Assembly (NCBI GenBank): GCA_951813325.1
Contig: OX638350.1
Coordinates: 3,081,954-3,145,953, forward strand
Length of the DNA: 64,000 bases
Reading direction: 5' to 3'
Source: an uncultured Acidimicrobiales bacterium
Lineage (GTDB): Bacteria > Actinomycetota > Acidimicrobiia > Acidimicrobiales > Bin134
This document shows positions 35,792 through 45,519 of the stretch, in pieces. The stretch's first letter is position 1. Every line of letters starts with the position of its first letter. The notes beneath the pieces were generated by a model that saw only the letters and a list, made by a program, of their open reading frames with translations, was not told where the DNA came from and ran no database searches. Made by a program: the position numbers and the translations under genes.

Positions 35792-36556
35792 TCAGGACTT
35801 GCGGGGGCCGCCCCGGGTACCCGGCCAGCGGGAGCCGCCGATGGTGTCGGCCATGGGCCAGAACGCGTCAGGATCAAGCGGCCCGGCGTTGGTGATCTGG
35901 CGGTCCTTCATCTTGTTGGTCACCAACCGAGCTGACAACTGCTCGATGATTGGGAAGTACCGGGCCACCGGATCCCAGGGGCTTTCCAGCAGCCGCAGCT
36001 CGCCGTCGATCTCCTCGATATGGTCCTGCTCGAAAGTGGTGGCCACATCCACCACGTGGGGCGGGAAGTCGTACTGCTTCTCCCCGCCGCCTATGGCGCG
36101 GGAGTACTTGGTCCACCACTCGTGCTCGGTGATTTCACCGGCGGCCGGGGCCACGGTGCCGGTGACGTCGCCCTCGAACTCGATGAACGTGTAGCCCTGA
36201 TGGATGGTCCGGGCTTCCACCCGGTCGCCAAGCCGGAAGAAGCGAATATCGCACGGGTACTTGGGCTGCCCGTTGGTCTCGCCGCTGATGAAGATGGCGG
36301 CCTCCTGGTCGATGCCCAGGCCCAGGCTGTATTGACCGCTCACGCCTTTCCATCTGGCCGGCACCTTCACGCTCACGCCGTACTCCGGCTCGCCCAAGAC
36401 CGGCACGCAGTACACCCCTACCGTGACGATCGGCTCGCCTGGAGTGAGCCCAGGCGGGAGAATTTGCTCGACGCCAGCCGGATCGGTCCGGTATTCGATG
36501 GTCAACTTGGGCCAACCGGCTACCTCGCCAGGGCGGTTCATCGGGGTATCAGCCAC
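35792..36556 (-). CDS. acetoacetate decarboxylase family protein
   Basis: 254 residues from GTG 36556, which follows GGAGG at 4 bases. The beta-barrel fold typical of the family shows in LTIEYRTDPAGVEQILPPGLTPGEPIVTVGVY, FISGETNGQPKYPCDIRFF and GEKQYDFPPHVVDVATT. Characterised members decarboxylate acetoacetate or act as promiscuous aldolase-dehydratases through a Schiff-base Lys. Which Lys serves here is unclear, so the chemistry is open. A longer frame (to 37171) is a shadow of the opposite gene. Confidence 0.75.
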   Translation of the reverse strand: MADTPMNRPGEVAGWPKLTIEYRTDPAGVEQILPPGLTPGEPIVTVGVYCVPVLGEPEYGVSVKVPARWKGVSGQYSLGLGIDQEAAIFISGETNGQPKYPCDIRFFRLGDRVEARTIHQGYTFIEFEGDVTGTVAPAAGEITEHEWWTKYSRAIGGGEKQYDFPPHVVDVATTFEQDHIEEIDGELRLLESPWDPVARYFPIIEQLSARLVTNKMKDRQITNAGPLDPDAFWPMADTIGGSRWPGTRGGPRKS

Positions 36557-36691
36557 GGTGCCTCCAATGGTGGAAATCTCAGGATCAGGGCGGTTCCGCC
36601 CGCCCAGTGCCGACAGTGTATTGGGAACCGGCAAGCTGTGCACCACGGCCCCACTGGGGTGCCCAGCATGTGCGGTCGCCATACTGGACTC

Positions 36692-37606
36692 ATGGGGTTT
36701 GCCGAGTTCATGGAGCGAGCGCTCTATGACCCCGTGCTTGGGTTCTACGAGTCGGGCCGGGCCGGGCGGCGCGGGGGCCACTTCATCACCAGCCCCGAGG
36801 TGGGGCCGCTGTTCGGCGCGGTATTGGGCCGGATGCTGGACCGACGCTGGCAAGAACTGGGCCAGCCCGACTCGTTCACCGTGGTAGATGCCGGCGCCGG
36901 GCCGGGCACCCTGGCCCGCACCGTGGCCAAGGCCCAACCCTGCTGCATGCCCGCCCTGCGGTGGATCAACGTGGAGCGCAGCGCCGCCGGACGGGCTGGG
37001 CACACCGTGGGTGAGTCTGCCGCGGCCATGCCCGCCGGCCCTTTCGCCGGGGTGATCGTGGCCAACGAGTTGCTGGACAACCTGCCATTGAGCCTTTTCG
37101 ACGTCGATGGTACCGAGGTGGGCGACCGCCGCCCGAGTCCGGAGACTCGCCTGACCCCCCGACAAAGTCAAGCCTGTGAATGGCTGGCCCAGGCTCGGTC
37201 AATTCTGGACCACGGGACTGTTGTCGTCATCGACTACATGAGCACCACCGAGGAGATGGCCGCCCGAGCCTGGCCCGAGTGGCTGAGGACCTACCGCGGC
37301 CACGAGAGGGGCGATGATCCGTGGACCGCTCCCGGCACCCAGGACATCACCTGCGAAGTGGCCCTTGACCAGCTCTCCGGCGTGAGTCCACCCACCCGGA
37401 TAGCCGATCAGGCGGTCTGGCTGCGAACCCACGGCATCGACGAGCTAGTGGCCGAGGGCATCGCCGCCTGGCAGGCCGGTGCCGCCCACGGCGATCTGGC
37501 CGCGCTAGCCGGACGAAGCCGGGGCATCGAAGCCGAAGCCCTGCTTGACCCCTCCGGGCTGGGAAAATTCACCGTGGCCGAATGGGACGTGCCCGACCCG
37601 CAATGA
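36692..37606 (+). CDS. SAM-dependent methyltransferase of the MidA/NDUFAF7 family
   Basis: 304 residues. FAEFMERALYDPVLGFYESG and GHFITSPEVGPLFGAVLGR are the family N-terminus; the SAM site is VVDAGAGPGTLARTV, followed by GVIVANELLDNLPLSLF. NDUFAF7 dimethylates an Arg of the complex I 49-kDa subunit (NuoD homologue) in mitochondria, and a complex I operon lies 4 kb away, but bacterial roles are not established. Start at ATG 36692; an in-frame ATG at 36668 is an alternative. Confidence 0.85.
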   Translation: MGFAEFMERALYDPVLGFYESGRAGRRGGHFITSPEVGPLFGAVLGRMLDRRWQELGQPDSFTVVDAGAGPGTLARTVAKAQPCCMPALRWINVERSAAGRAGHTVGESAAAMPAGPFAGVIVANELLDNLPLSLFDVDGTEVGDRRPSPETRLTPRQSQACEWLAQARSILDHGTVVVIDYMSTTEEMAARAWPEWLRTYRGHERGDDPWTAPGTQDITCEVALDQLSGVSPPTRIADQAVWLRTHGIDELVAEGIAAWQAGAAHGDLAALAGRSRGIEAEALLDPSGLGKFTVAEWDVPDPQ

Positions 37607-37612
37607 GATAAG

Positions 37613-38026
37613 TCAAGACTTGTCGCGCACCGCAGCCCGAAAACCCAGCGCCACTGGGTTGACTCCGTCGGTGTCCGGTTGGATGGCAACCTGATACCGG
37701 CCCGGCGTCGGCAGCTTCATCGTCCGAAAATCAGCCACAAACGGCACGTTGACCAGCTCGCCGGGGTCGTGTCCCGATCCCAGCTTGACCTGGACCTCGC
37801 CCGTCATCTCAGCCAGCTTCCGCCCGTCGGCATCTTCAACCCTCACCCTGATCTTGTGGGGATCGGCCGCCTCCACCGGGGACATCTCCAACACCAGCGC
37901 CAACATGACCCCGATCGGCGCGGGAAACGACTCCCGATACACCCGGGTGATGCCCGCTGAGCTCACAAACAGCAGCCCCTCCCGCACTTGGGCAAAATCA
38001 CACAGCGTCGCTACCCGGATATCCAT
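37613..38026 (-). CDS. DUF6941-like conserved protein
   Basis: 137 residues. MDIRVATLCDFAQVREGLLFVSSAGITRVYRES followed by a beta-rich region ending PTPGRYQVAIQPD resembles the small actinobacterial DUF6941 family, whose members look like a single beta-sandwich. No catalytic residues or membrane segments are apparent. Its stop lies 6 bases from the convergent methyltransferase stop. Confidence 0.55.
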   Translation of the reverse strand: MDIRVATLCDFAQVREGLLFVSSAGITRVYRESFPAPIGVMLALVLEMSPVEAADPHKIRVRVEDADGRKLAEMTGEVQVKLGSGHDPGELVNVPFVADFRTMKLPTPGRYQVAIQPDTDGVNPVALGFRAAVRDKS

Positions 38027-38157
38027 GACCGCTGATCAGCTCCTAGCCTTCTGCACGCTCGCCCTCATTGACACCACTAAGTGACCATATCCTCTGCCAC
38101 ACGACAGAATGTAGGCTCGCCCGCGTTGTTCCACGAGAGGATCGGAAAGGATCGACC

Positions 38158-40116
38158 ATGGCCGACGCCACCATCGAGGACTACTACGTCGAAGACCGCA
38201 CCTTCGCACCGTCCGCCGATTTCGCCGCCGCTGCACTGGCCAATAACCGCTCACTCTATGACGAAGCGGAAGCCAACTACGAGTCGTTCTGGGCTCGGCA
38301 GGCCCGCGAGCTGCTGAGTTGGGACACCGAATTCCACACCGTGCTGGAGTGGGATCTCCCCTTTGCCCGCTGGTTCATCGGCGGTACCCTCAACGTGTCG
38401 TACAACTGCCTCGACCGCCACGTCGAAGCGGGCCAAGGCGACAAGATCGCCTTCCACTGGGAGGGCGAGCCGGGCGACACCCTCACCATCACCTATGCCG
38501 AATTGCTGGCCGAGGTTTCCAAGTTCGCCAATGTGCTCAAGAGCCTCGGGTTGGGCGCGGGCGACCGGGTGGCCATCTACATGCCGATGATCCCCGAGCT
38601 GCCAGTGGCCATGCTGGCCTGCACCCGCATCGGGGTGGCCCACTCGGTGATCTTCGGCGGCTTCTCCCCCGACGCCATCGTGGACCGCTGCGAGGACGCC
38701 GAGGCCCGCCTCATCATCACCGCCGACGCCGGCTACCGCCGGGGCGCTCCATCGCTGCTGAAGCCCAACGTGGACACCGCCCTCAGCCTGGGAGCCGCCT
38801 CGGTGGAGCACGTGGTGGTGGTCAACCGGTGCGACACCGATGTCGACATGGCCGAGGGCCGGGATCTGTGGTGGCACGAGCTCATGGCAAGCGCCTCAGC
38901 CGACTGCCCGCCCGAGCCCATGGACGCCGAGGCCCTGCTCTATCTGCTGTACACCTCGGGCACCACTGCCAAGCCCAAGGGCATCATGCACACCACCGGC
39001 GGCTACCTCGCCCAGGTGGCGTTCACCCACAAGTACGTGTTCGACCTGAAGCCCGACACCGACGTGTACTGGTGCGCGGCCGACATCGGCTGGGTCACCG
39101 GCCACAGCTACATCGTGTACGGCCCGCTGGCCAACGGCGCCACCTCGGTGATCTACGAGGGCACCCCCGACACCCCAGGCCGCGACCGCCTGTGGGACAT
39201 CGTCGAGCGCTACGGCGTCACCCAGCTCTACACCGCCCCCACTGCGATCCGCACCTTCATGAAGTGGGGCGCCCAGGAGCCGGCCAAACACGACCTGTCG
39301 AGCCTGCGGGTGCTGGGCACGGTGGGCGAGCCCATCAACCCCGAAGCGTGGATGTGGTACCACACCCACATCGGAGGAGGGAGCTGTCCCATCGTGGACA
39401 CCTGGTGGCAGACCGAGACCGGCGGCCACATGATCTCCCCGTTGCCCGGGGTCACCACCACCAAGCCGGGGTCGGCCACCCATCCCATTCCCGGGGTGTT
39501 CGCCGAGCTGGTGGACGACGACGGGCACCCGGTAGAGCGGGGCGGCGGCTATCTCACCATCACCCGCCCATGGCCCTCGATGCTGCGGGGCATCTGGGGC
39601 GACCCCGAGCGGTATCGGGACACCTATTGGAGTCGGTTCGAGGGCCGCTATTTCGCCGGCGATGGGGCCAAGGTGGACGACGACGGCTATCTGTGGCTGC
39701 TGGGCCGGGTGGACGACGTGATGAACATCTCCGGCCACCGCATTTCCACCACCGAGGTGGAATCAGCCCTGGTGGACCACGCCGCCGTGGCCGAGGCCGC
39801 GGTGGTGGGCGCGGCCGACGACACCACTGGCCAGGTCATCATCGGCTACGTCATATTGCGGGGCAGCCACGAAGCCACCGATGAGCTGGGCGAGGAGATC
39901 CGCCAGCACGTGTCGGTCAAGCTGGGGGCCATCGCCCGGCCCAAAACGGTGGTGCTGGTTCCCGACCTGCCCAAGACCCGCTCGGGCAAGATCATGCGCC
40001 GCCTGCTGCGGGACGTGGCCGAGGGCCGCAGCCTGGGCGACACCACCACCCTGGCCGACCAGTCGGTAGTGGACGAGATCCGCACCCGAGCCGCCGAGTC
40101 CCCCCAAGAAGATTGA
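38158..40116 (+). CDS. acs: acetyl-CoA synthetase
   Basis: 652 residues, exactly the usual length. Activates acetate to acetyl-CoA via acetyl-AMP. Motifs: the ATP loop [53 protein letters not shown], and the C-terminal [13 protein letters not shown], whose Lys is the site of regulatory acetylation in characterised enzymes. GGAAAGG precedes the ATG. A deacetylase-superfamily protein is encoded elsewhere in the window (16943-17941), but no link is shown. Confidence 0.96.
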   Translation: MADATIEDYYVEDRTFAPSADFAAAALANNRSLYDEAEANYESFWARQARELLSWDTEFHTVLEWDLPFARWFIGGTLNVSYNCLDRHVEAGQGDKIAFHWEGEPGDTLTITYAELLAEVSKFANVLKSLGLGAGDRVAIYMPMIPELPVAMLACTRIGVAHSVIFGGFSPDAIVDRCEDAEARLIITADAGYRRGAPSLLKPNVDTALSLGAASVEHVVVVNRCDTDVDMAEGRDLWWHELMASASADCPPEPMDAEALLYLLYTSGTTAKPKGIMHTTGGYLAQVAFTHKYVFDLKPDTDVYWCAADIGWVTGHSYIVYGPLANGATSVIYEGTPDTPGRDRLWDIVERYGVTQLYTAPTAIRTFMKWGAQEPAKHDLSSLRVLGTVGEPINPEAWMWYHTHIGGGSCPIVDTWWQTETGGHMISPLPGVTTTKPGSATHPIPGVFAELVDDDGHPVERGGGYLTITRPWPSMLRGIWGDPERYRDTYWSRFEGRYFAGDGAKVDDDGYLWLLGRVDDVMNISGHRISTTEVESALVDHAAVAEAAVVGAADDTTGQVIIGYVILRGSHEATDELGEEIRQHVSVKLGAIARPKTVVLVPDLPKTRSGKIMRRLLRDVAEGRSLGDTTTLADQSVVDEIRTRAAESPQED

Positions 40117-40625
40117 CCGAACGAGCCGGCCCTACCCACTGGACATGGCGGGGCGCGCCCATCGACGGCGGCCCCGCGGTGATCGTCGATGTCGACGGAG
40201 TGATCTCCGACGGCAGCGGCCGCCAGCACTTGGCCCAAGCCCGCCGCTGGGATGAGTTCTTCGCCGGCTGCCCTGACGACCCCCCGCTGAAAGCGGCGGT
40301 GGCCTTGGTCAACTTGCTGGCTTCTGACATCGCCGTTGTGCTGCTCACCGCCCGCCCCTGGCCGCTGCTCGACGACACGGTGACTTGGTTGCAAGCCCAC
40401 AGCGTCCGCTGGGATCTCCTTATCTTGCGACCCCCTCGCAGCGGCGACCGGTCGCGCGCCTACAAGGCCGCCGAAGTAAGCAGTCTCCGCCAGCACGGTT
40501 TCGAGTTGCTGTGCGCCCTCGAAGACGACCCCCGCAACGTGGAGATGTACGCCGAGGCCAACGTCCCCTGCCTCTACATCTACTCCGGCTACTACGAGGG
40601 CCTCCCACTATCTACACTCACTTGA
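40113..40625 (+). CDS. HAD-like phosphatase domain protein
   Basis: 170 residues from TTG 40113, overlapping the acs stop (TTGA). Motif [13 protein letters not shown] with the nucleophile Asp, motif [10 protein letters not shown], and motif [15 protein letters not shown] mark a haloacid-dehalogenase fold of the polynucleotide-kinase-phosphatase type. No kinase domain is attached. The substrate is unknown. Coupled to acs and followed within 2 bases by the RCC1-repeat gene. Confidence 0.75.
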   Translation: MTERAGPTHWTWRGAPIDGGPAVIVDVDGVISDGSGRQHLAQARRWDEFFAGCPDDPPLKAAVALVNLLASDIAVVLLTARPWPLLDDTVTWLQAHSVRWDLLILRPPRSGDRSRAYKAAEVSSLRQHGFELLCALEDDPRNVEMYAEANVPCLYIYSGYYEGLPLSTLT

Positions 40626-40626
40626 C

Positions 40627-42696
40627 GTGTCTTTGTCCAGTGCCCGACTCGCGCCGATCGCCGCTGTTGCTGTCTGCCTGCTGGCGCTGTCCTTAAGCGG
40701 TGCAGTTGCCAACGCCCAGAGCCCACCCAGCGATGCTGTCCCGCTAGAAGAAATCGAGTTGCGCGACCAGCTGATCGCCGCCCAGGAGTCGCTGCTCAAC
40801 GCGTACCGCTGTCAGTTCGATATCGACACCCACATCGTGCAGGGCGGCTGCTCCGAAGGTGCGCCCATCGCAGACCCGATTGTTCCCAGACCTTACGAGG
40901 GCACTCCCACCCGGCATGCCCTCAGCGTGCGCGACCGGCTGGTAGACGACCAGGAAGCACTGCTCAACGTCTACCGCTGCCTCTTCAAAGTGGACACCCA
41001 CATCGTGCCCGGCGGCTGCGGCGAATCATCCTTGGAGAACCCGTTTACAATAGTGTCAACCAGCAGCGGTCATGCCTGCGGGGTCAGGGCAGACCAGACC
41101 ATCGCCTGCTGGGGCAGCAACAACTACGGAGAGTCGGTCTCTCCCCTTGGTCAATACACTGCGGTATCCCCCGATGGGCTCTACACCTGTGCGCTGACAA
41201 TCCAACAGACCATCGAGTGCTGGGGCGGTAAGAACACCAACGCCCCCAACGGCACATTCGCAACCCTAGCCACCGGCTCAAACCATGCCTGCGGTATCAG
41301 AACCGACGGAACCGTCGCCTGCTGGGGGGTCATCGACTATGACACTCCAATCCCCGATGGATCGTTCACCCAAATCGACATAGGCACCTACCATGCATGC
41401 GGGGTCCAAACCGATCAGACCGTCGCCTGCTGGGGTACCGACGTGAGATACCCGTTGGGTGACCCGCCAACCGGAACCTTTGCCACCGTTGCCGTAGGGC
41501 AGGGCCATGCGTGTGGAATCAGATCCGACGGAACCATCGCTTGCTGGGGCTCAAGCAGCTGGGGGCGCGGGAGCCCGCCTACAGGGACTTTTACGGCTAT
41601 CGCCGAGGGCACCTTTCACTTTTGCGGACTTAGGACCAATGGATTCGTCGCCTGCTGGGGCAGCAACATCGGTAGCCCTCCAGTGGGCACGTTCACTGCG
41701 CTTTCTGCCGGCCGCAGCTTCTCGTGCGGCATCCGGACTGATGGCACCGTTGACTGCTGGGGCGACAATCAGTATGACCAGACCGATGCACCTGAAGGCG
41801 TCTTCACCCAGGTAGTTTCCCAATATCGGCAATCCTGCGGGATCAGATCCGACCGGGTTGTCGTTTGCTGGGGACCCAATGCATTCCGGCACACCACGGT
41901 GCCAGACGGGAGATTTTCAGCCCTGGACGCAACACGAAGGTTCGCCTGCGGGCTCAGAACCGATGGGTCAATCTCCTGTTGGGGAGATACCAGCCTCTTT
42001 GCCGCCGACCCACCATCCGGCAAATTCACTTCGGTTTCCACTGGATTCGGTCATGGCTGTGCGTTGAGCAACGACCAAACCATCGTTTGCTGGGGGGACA
42101 ATACTTCTGGCCAAACCATCAGTCCCAGTGGCACATTCATCATGGTCGCCGCGGGCCGCGACCACGCATGCGGGGTACGGACCGACCACTCCGTCAGCTG
42201 TTGGGGGAGCAACTCTGCGGGTCAGACTTCGGCACCCGAAGGTCTCTTTGATTTTGTCGCCACGGGCAATCGACATACCTGTGGGATCAAGACCGACGGG
42301 ACCGCCTCCTGCTGGGGCAGCAATTGGCACGGAGAATCGGATCCGCCAAGCGGGACCTTTATCACCCTCACCGCAGGAGTCGACTCCACCTGCGGATTGA
42401 GAACCGACGGGTCCGCCGAGTGTTGGGGCACCGGCAGGAATGCACCTCCAGGCACGTTCACCGCCATCGATTTGGGAACTCACCACGTTTGCGGCCTGAA
42501 AAGCAATGGCACAGCCCTGTGCTGGGGCAGCAATTCCTTTGGCCAACTGGACGCACCCGACAAGACCTTCACCGTCATCGCTGCGGGCGGAAACTTCTCG
42601 TGCGGGATCGACGCTAACCGGGCCATCATCTGCTGGGGCGACCAGAGCTACGGGCTGGTGCTAATGCCCGACGCAGTCACCTGGCACAGCCCCTGA
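40627..42696 (+). CDS. secreted RCC1-repeat beta-propeller protein with duplicated N-terminal cysteine module
   Basis: 689 residues from a GTG. A signal peptide ends near ANA-QS (residue 30). Two copies of a 31-residue module follow, at 45-75 and 101-131, sharing LLN-x-YRC and DTHIV-x-GGC. Fifteen RCC1-like repeats fill ~140-680, each carrying a pair of cysteines (for example HACGVRADQTIACWG), about 37 residues apart, so disulfides may staple every blade. RCC1 propellers are protein-binding platforms. No anchor or sorting signal is seen; extracellular release or wall association is inferred. Confidence 0.85.
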   Translation: MSLSSARLAPIAAVAVCLLALSLSGAVANAQSPPSDAVPLEEIELRDQLIAAQESLLNAYRCQFDIDTHIVQGGCSEGAPIADPIVPRPYEGTPTRHALSVRDRLVDDQEALLNVYRCLFKVDTHIVPGGCGESSLENPFTIVSTSSGHACGVRADQTIACWGSNNYGESVSPLGQYTAVSPDGLYTCALTIQQTIECWGGKNTNAPNGTFATLATGSNHACGIRTDGTVACWGVIDYDTPIPDGSFTQIDIGTYHACGVQTDQTVACWGTDVRYPLGDPPTGTFATVAVGQGHACGIRSDGTIACWGSSSWGRGSPPTGTFTAIAEGTFHFCGLRTNGFVACWGSNIGSPPVGTFTALSAGRSFSCGIRTDGTVDCWGDNQYDQTDAPEGVFTQVVSQYRQSCGIRSDRVVVCWGPNAFRHTTVPDGRFSALDATRRFACGLRTDGSISCWGDTSLFAADPPSGKFTSVSTGFGHGCALSNDQTIVCWGDNTSGQTISPSGTFIMVAAGRDHACGVRTDHSVSCWGSNSAGQTSAPEGLFDFVATGNRHTCGIKTDGTASCWGSNWHGESDPPSGTFITLTAGVDSTCGLRTDGSAECWGTGRNAPPGTFTAIDLGTHHVCGLKSNGTALCWGSNSFGQLDAPDKTFTVIAAGGNFSCGIDANRAIICWGDQSYGLVLMPDAVTWHSP

Positions 42697-42727
42697 TTGG
42701 GCGTGTCGCACATGGGCCGCTCTCCGG

Positions 42728-42753
42728 TAACCTTTAAAGAGTTGCTAAAGGAG
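42728..42753 (+). promoter_or_regulatory. candidate -10 box and Shine-Dalgarno for htpX
   Basis: TAACCT (42728-42733), the same hexamer as before nuoA, is followed by AAAGGAG at 42747-42753 and the ATG at 42765. No good -35 hexamer is seen at the usual distance. Confidence 0.35.
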
Positions 42754-42764
42754 TGGCGCTGGGC

Positions 42765-43625
42765 ATGAATACGATCAAGACAATCCTGCTGCTGGTGCTG
42801 ATGGCGGCGCTGTTCGTGGCCGTCGGCGGGCTGTTGGGCGGCAGCGGCGGACTGGCCATCGGAATCATCGTCGCGGTGGTCGTGGTGGGCGGCTCGTATT
42901 GGTTCAGCGACAAGCTGGCCATCGCCTCGGCCCGGGCGGTGCCGGTCACCTCCGCGCAGCTCCCCCAATACCACGCCATCATGGAAGAGCTCACCGCCAA
43001 GGCCCAGGTGCCGATGCCCAAGCTGTACGTGAGCCCCAATCCCCAGCCCAACGCCTTCGCCACCGGCCGCAACCCCAAGCACGCCGCGGTGGCCATCACC
43101 GAAGGGCTCATCAACCACTTGACGTGGGATGAGATCCGGGGCGTGCTGGCCCACGAGCTGGCCCACATCCGCAACCGGGACATCCTCATTGGATCGGTGG
43201 CCGCGGCCATCGCCATGGCCATCACCTTCGCCTCTCGCATCGCGGTGTGGGGCATGATCTTCTTCGGCGGCCGGGGCCGCGACCGGGGCATGGGCGATCT
43301 TGTCGGCGTGTTGATCGCCGCCATCTTGGCCCCCATTGCCGCCAGCTTGATCCAGATGGCCATCAGCCGCACTCGGGAGTACCAGGCCGACGCCTCGGCT
43401 GCCCGGCTCATCGGCGACGGCGAGCCCTTGGCCCGGGCGCTGGAGAAGCTGAACGCCGCCTCCCAGCGCATCCCGGTCAACGTGCCGGTGGAACAGGCGT
43501 CGCACTACATCGTCAATCCGCTCACCGGCCGGGCCAACTTCCGCAGCCTGTTCAGCACCCACCCCCCCGCTGAAGAGCGCATCCGCCGCCTCCGCGCCGG
43601 CGAGTGGGTCCCCCAGGCGTACTAA
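42765..43625 (+). CDS. htpX: HtpX-like membrane zinc metalloprotease
   Basis: 286 residues. Quality-control protease of the cytoplasmic membrane. Two N-terminal helices ([37 protein letters not shown]), the zinc site [13 protein letters not shown] (HExxH), two further hydrophobic segments, and the third-ligand region [13 protein letters not shown]. The C-terminal [14 protein letters not shown] is typical. GTG 42753 is an in-frame alternative but overlaps the Shine-Dalgarno sequence. Confidence 0.95.
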   Translation: MNTIKTILLLVLMAALFVAVGGLLGGSGGLAIGIIVAVVVVGGSYWFSDKLAIASARAVPVTSAQLPQYHAIMEELTAKAQVPMPKLYVSPNPQPNAFATGRNPKHAAVAITEGLINHLTWDEIRGVLAHELAHIRNRDILIGSVAAAIAMAITFASRIAVWGMIFFGGRGRDRGMGDLVGVLIAAILAPIAASLIQMAISRTREYQADASAARLIGDGEPLARALEKLNAASQRIPVNVPVEQASHYIVNPLTGRANFRSLFSTHPPAEERIRRLRAGEWVPQAY

Positions 43626-43643
43626 GCCGCCGCCCTGCCCTCG

Positions 43644-43756
43644 AAAAACCCTAAGAAACCAGCACGACAGCGTTGCTTTAGGGTTTTTTCAATAGAAAAC
43701 CCTAACAATTCCGCCTAGCGACGTTATATTAGGGTTTTTCTGGGAGAAAACCCTAA
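43644..43756. promoter_or_regulatory. five alternating AAAACCCTAA boxes forming two identical palindromes
   Basis: Boxes at 43644-43654, 43678-43689, 43696-43705, 43729-43739 and 43747-43756 alternate in orientation. Boxes 2/3 and 4/5 each make a 28-bp palindrome, TTAGGGTTTT-N8-AAAACCCTAA, whose left ends are 51 bp apart. The last palindrome ends 13 bases before the ATG of the AlbA-domain gene. Boxes 1/2, with a T-run at 43684-43689, could also terminate htpX transcription. The arrangement looks like a pair of operators for a dimeric repressor, possibly the downstream protein itself (inference). Confidence 0.7.
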
Positions 43757-43769
43757 CAGGGGTAGGCGC

Positions 43770-45512
43770 ATGGACCGCACAACCTTCACTTACTTGCCGC
43801 AACCGCAACGCCGGGAAGAGATTGAGCGCGTTCTGCGTGCCTTGAGCGAAGACGGCACCTCGGTGGACGAGTTGGAGTCAGCCGTCGTCGACATCAAAGA
43901 GGAAGCTGGTCGCCGAGCCGATGACGGGTCGATCCTGCCCGGCTCTCCGCACAACGACGAGGCGGCCGAGAAACTGGCCGAGGCGGCAGCCTGCATGGCC
44001 AACTCGGCTGGAGGGGGAGCGCTGGTAGTTGGCGTAGACGACAAGACCGGCCGGATTATCGGAGCGGAAACCGATCCGCAGTGGCTGAGGAGTCGGATCT
44101 ACGACCTGACCGAGCGAAAGCTGACGGTGCAGGTCGATCGAGTCGCTGCCGGCGGTGCAGAGCTTCTGATTATCGAAGTGCCCCAAGCCCTAGAGCCGGT
44201 GCCATACCGGGGAACATACCAGCACCGGGTAGATGCCAGATGCGTGCCGGCCACAAGGACCGAGCTCATGGGAGCGCTGTTCGCCAACCTTGCGGCCGAC
44301 CCTTCGAACATGCCGTCGCAGACGCTTGTCAACTCGATCGCACCGTCTGCCATGGAGACGCTTCGAGGCCGGCTGTCAGACAATGATTCCCCCAAAGCGG
44401 AACTCCCCATGCGCGACCTCCTGGGCAGGCTCGGACTCGTTGCAGAGGACGGCGAGCATCTGAACAAGGCAGGCGAGATGCTGCTCGCGGTGCGTCGGCA
44501 ACCGGCCATCGACTACTCGTACCGGCACGTTCCCGGTGGGCCTTCCATCGCGCGGATCTTGGAGGGTGGCCGCTCGCTGCTGGAAGAGGCTCTGACAGTC
44601 GAGGCACGGGCCAACGATCATAATTTCGTGACAGAGGTCACTATCGGACTTCAGGTCCACAAGGTGTGGGCCATACCTCGGCGGTCGCTGCGGGAGGCGC
44701 TGTTGAATGCAGTCTGCCACCGGGAGTGGAGCTTGCCGGGCCCCACGGTGGTGGAGCACATCGGCAATCACTTCCGCGTCACCTCGCCCGGCGGGCTCAT
44801 CGGCGGCGTCACCGAGACCAACATAATTACCCACCACTCCGTGCCCCGCTATCGGACACTCATGAATGCGCTGCGGCTGATCGGCCTCGTGGAGCAGGAG
44901 GGAGTTGGAGTGGACATGATGTTCGCGGAGATGATCCGCATCGGCAGTCGGCCCCCTGCCATCACAGCCCTGCCCGACCCGGCCGTCCGCATAGACCTCT
45001 ACGGGCAAACGGTGAACGAAAACTGGTACAGGTTGTTCGCCGACTTGGAGCCACCGCGTGGCCGCGACGATGTGGACGCCGCGCTGCTCGTCTGGCGGGG
45101 GGCGCAGCCACAATCGCCGTTCCTAACCAGCGAATCCTGTGCTCCGCTGCTGCAACGCTCTCGGGGCGACACCGAAGCAGCGCTGCGACGGGTGGCCGAA
45201 TACAGGCTGGCCACGCCGGGGGCACCTTTGCTAGCACCCCTTGCCGTGCCCCATGACACTCCTGCTGCCTGGCAGCTCAGCCCGCAGGCAAAAGCAGCCC
45301 TCGGCCTGCAACCCGGTGCCGAGTCCGGTGAGTGGGCGCTGGCTTGGGCACGCGAGCGGGGGCGGATCTCCTCTGGCGAGTATCGCGAGTTGGCCGGTGT
45401 ATCAGCCGCCACCGCCACAAACCGATTGAAGGAAATGGCTCGGCAAGGCTGGCTCGTGCCGAGCTCAGACGCAGGCCGGGGAAGAGGTTTCCACTATCTG
45501 CCCGCCCGGTGA
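43770..45512 (+). CDS. AlbA_2/Schlafen-type domain protein with HATPase-like C-terminal region and winged helix
   Basis: 580 residues. The N-terminal half holds an AlbA_2 domain: AVVDIKEEAGRR, then AEAAACMANSAGGGALVVGVDDKTGRIIG. The middle carries a diverged GHKL/HATPase_c_4 segment (RRSLREALLNAVCHREWSLPGPTVVEHIGNHFRVTSPGGLIGGV). The C-terminus is a winged helix (GRISSGEYRELAGVSAATATNRLKEMARQGWL). Such proteins are usually called RecG-like or transcriptional regulators; some act in phage defence. The paired palindromes upstream suggest autoregulation. Confidence 0.8.
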   Translation: MDRTTFTYLPQPQRREEIERVLRALSEDGTSVDELESAVVDIKEEAGRRADDGSILPGSPHNDEAAEKLAEAAACMANSAGGGALVVGVDDKTGRIIGAETDPQWLRSRIYDLTERKLTVQVDRVAAGGAELLIIEVPQALEPVPYRGTYQHRVDARCVPATRTELMGALFANLAADPSNMPSQTLVNSIAPSAMETLRGRLSDNDSPKAELPMRDLLGRLGLVAEDGEHLNKAGEMLLAVRRQPAIDYSYRHVPGGPSIARILEGGRSLLEEALTVEARANDHNFVTEVTIGLQVHKVWAIPRRSLREALLNAVCHREWSLPGPTVVEHIGNHFRVTSPGGLIGGVTETNIITHHSVPRYRTLMNALRLIGLVEQEGVGVDMMFAEMIRIGSRPPAITALPDPAVRIDLYGQTVNENWYRLFADLEPPRGRDDVDAALLVWRGAQPQSPFLTSESCAPLLQRSRGDTEAALRRVAEYRLATPGAPLLAPLAVPHDTPAAWQLSPQAKAALGLQPGAESGEWALAWARERGRISSGEYRELAGVSAATATNRLKEMARQGWLVPSSDAGRGRGFHYLPAR

Positions 45513-45519
45513 GCGCTGG

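Noticed and set aside
43678..43756. Telomere-like TTAGGG repeats
   Set aside because: The TTAGGG occurs within inverted, not tandem, repeats at fixed spacing before a gene, so an operator reading is far more likely.
44376..45113. 245-residue minus-strand ORF opposite the AlbA-domain gene
   Set aside because: No recognisable domain; the plus-strand frame has clear AlbA_2 and winged-helix motifs.
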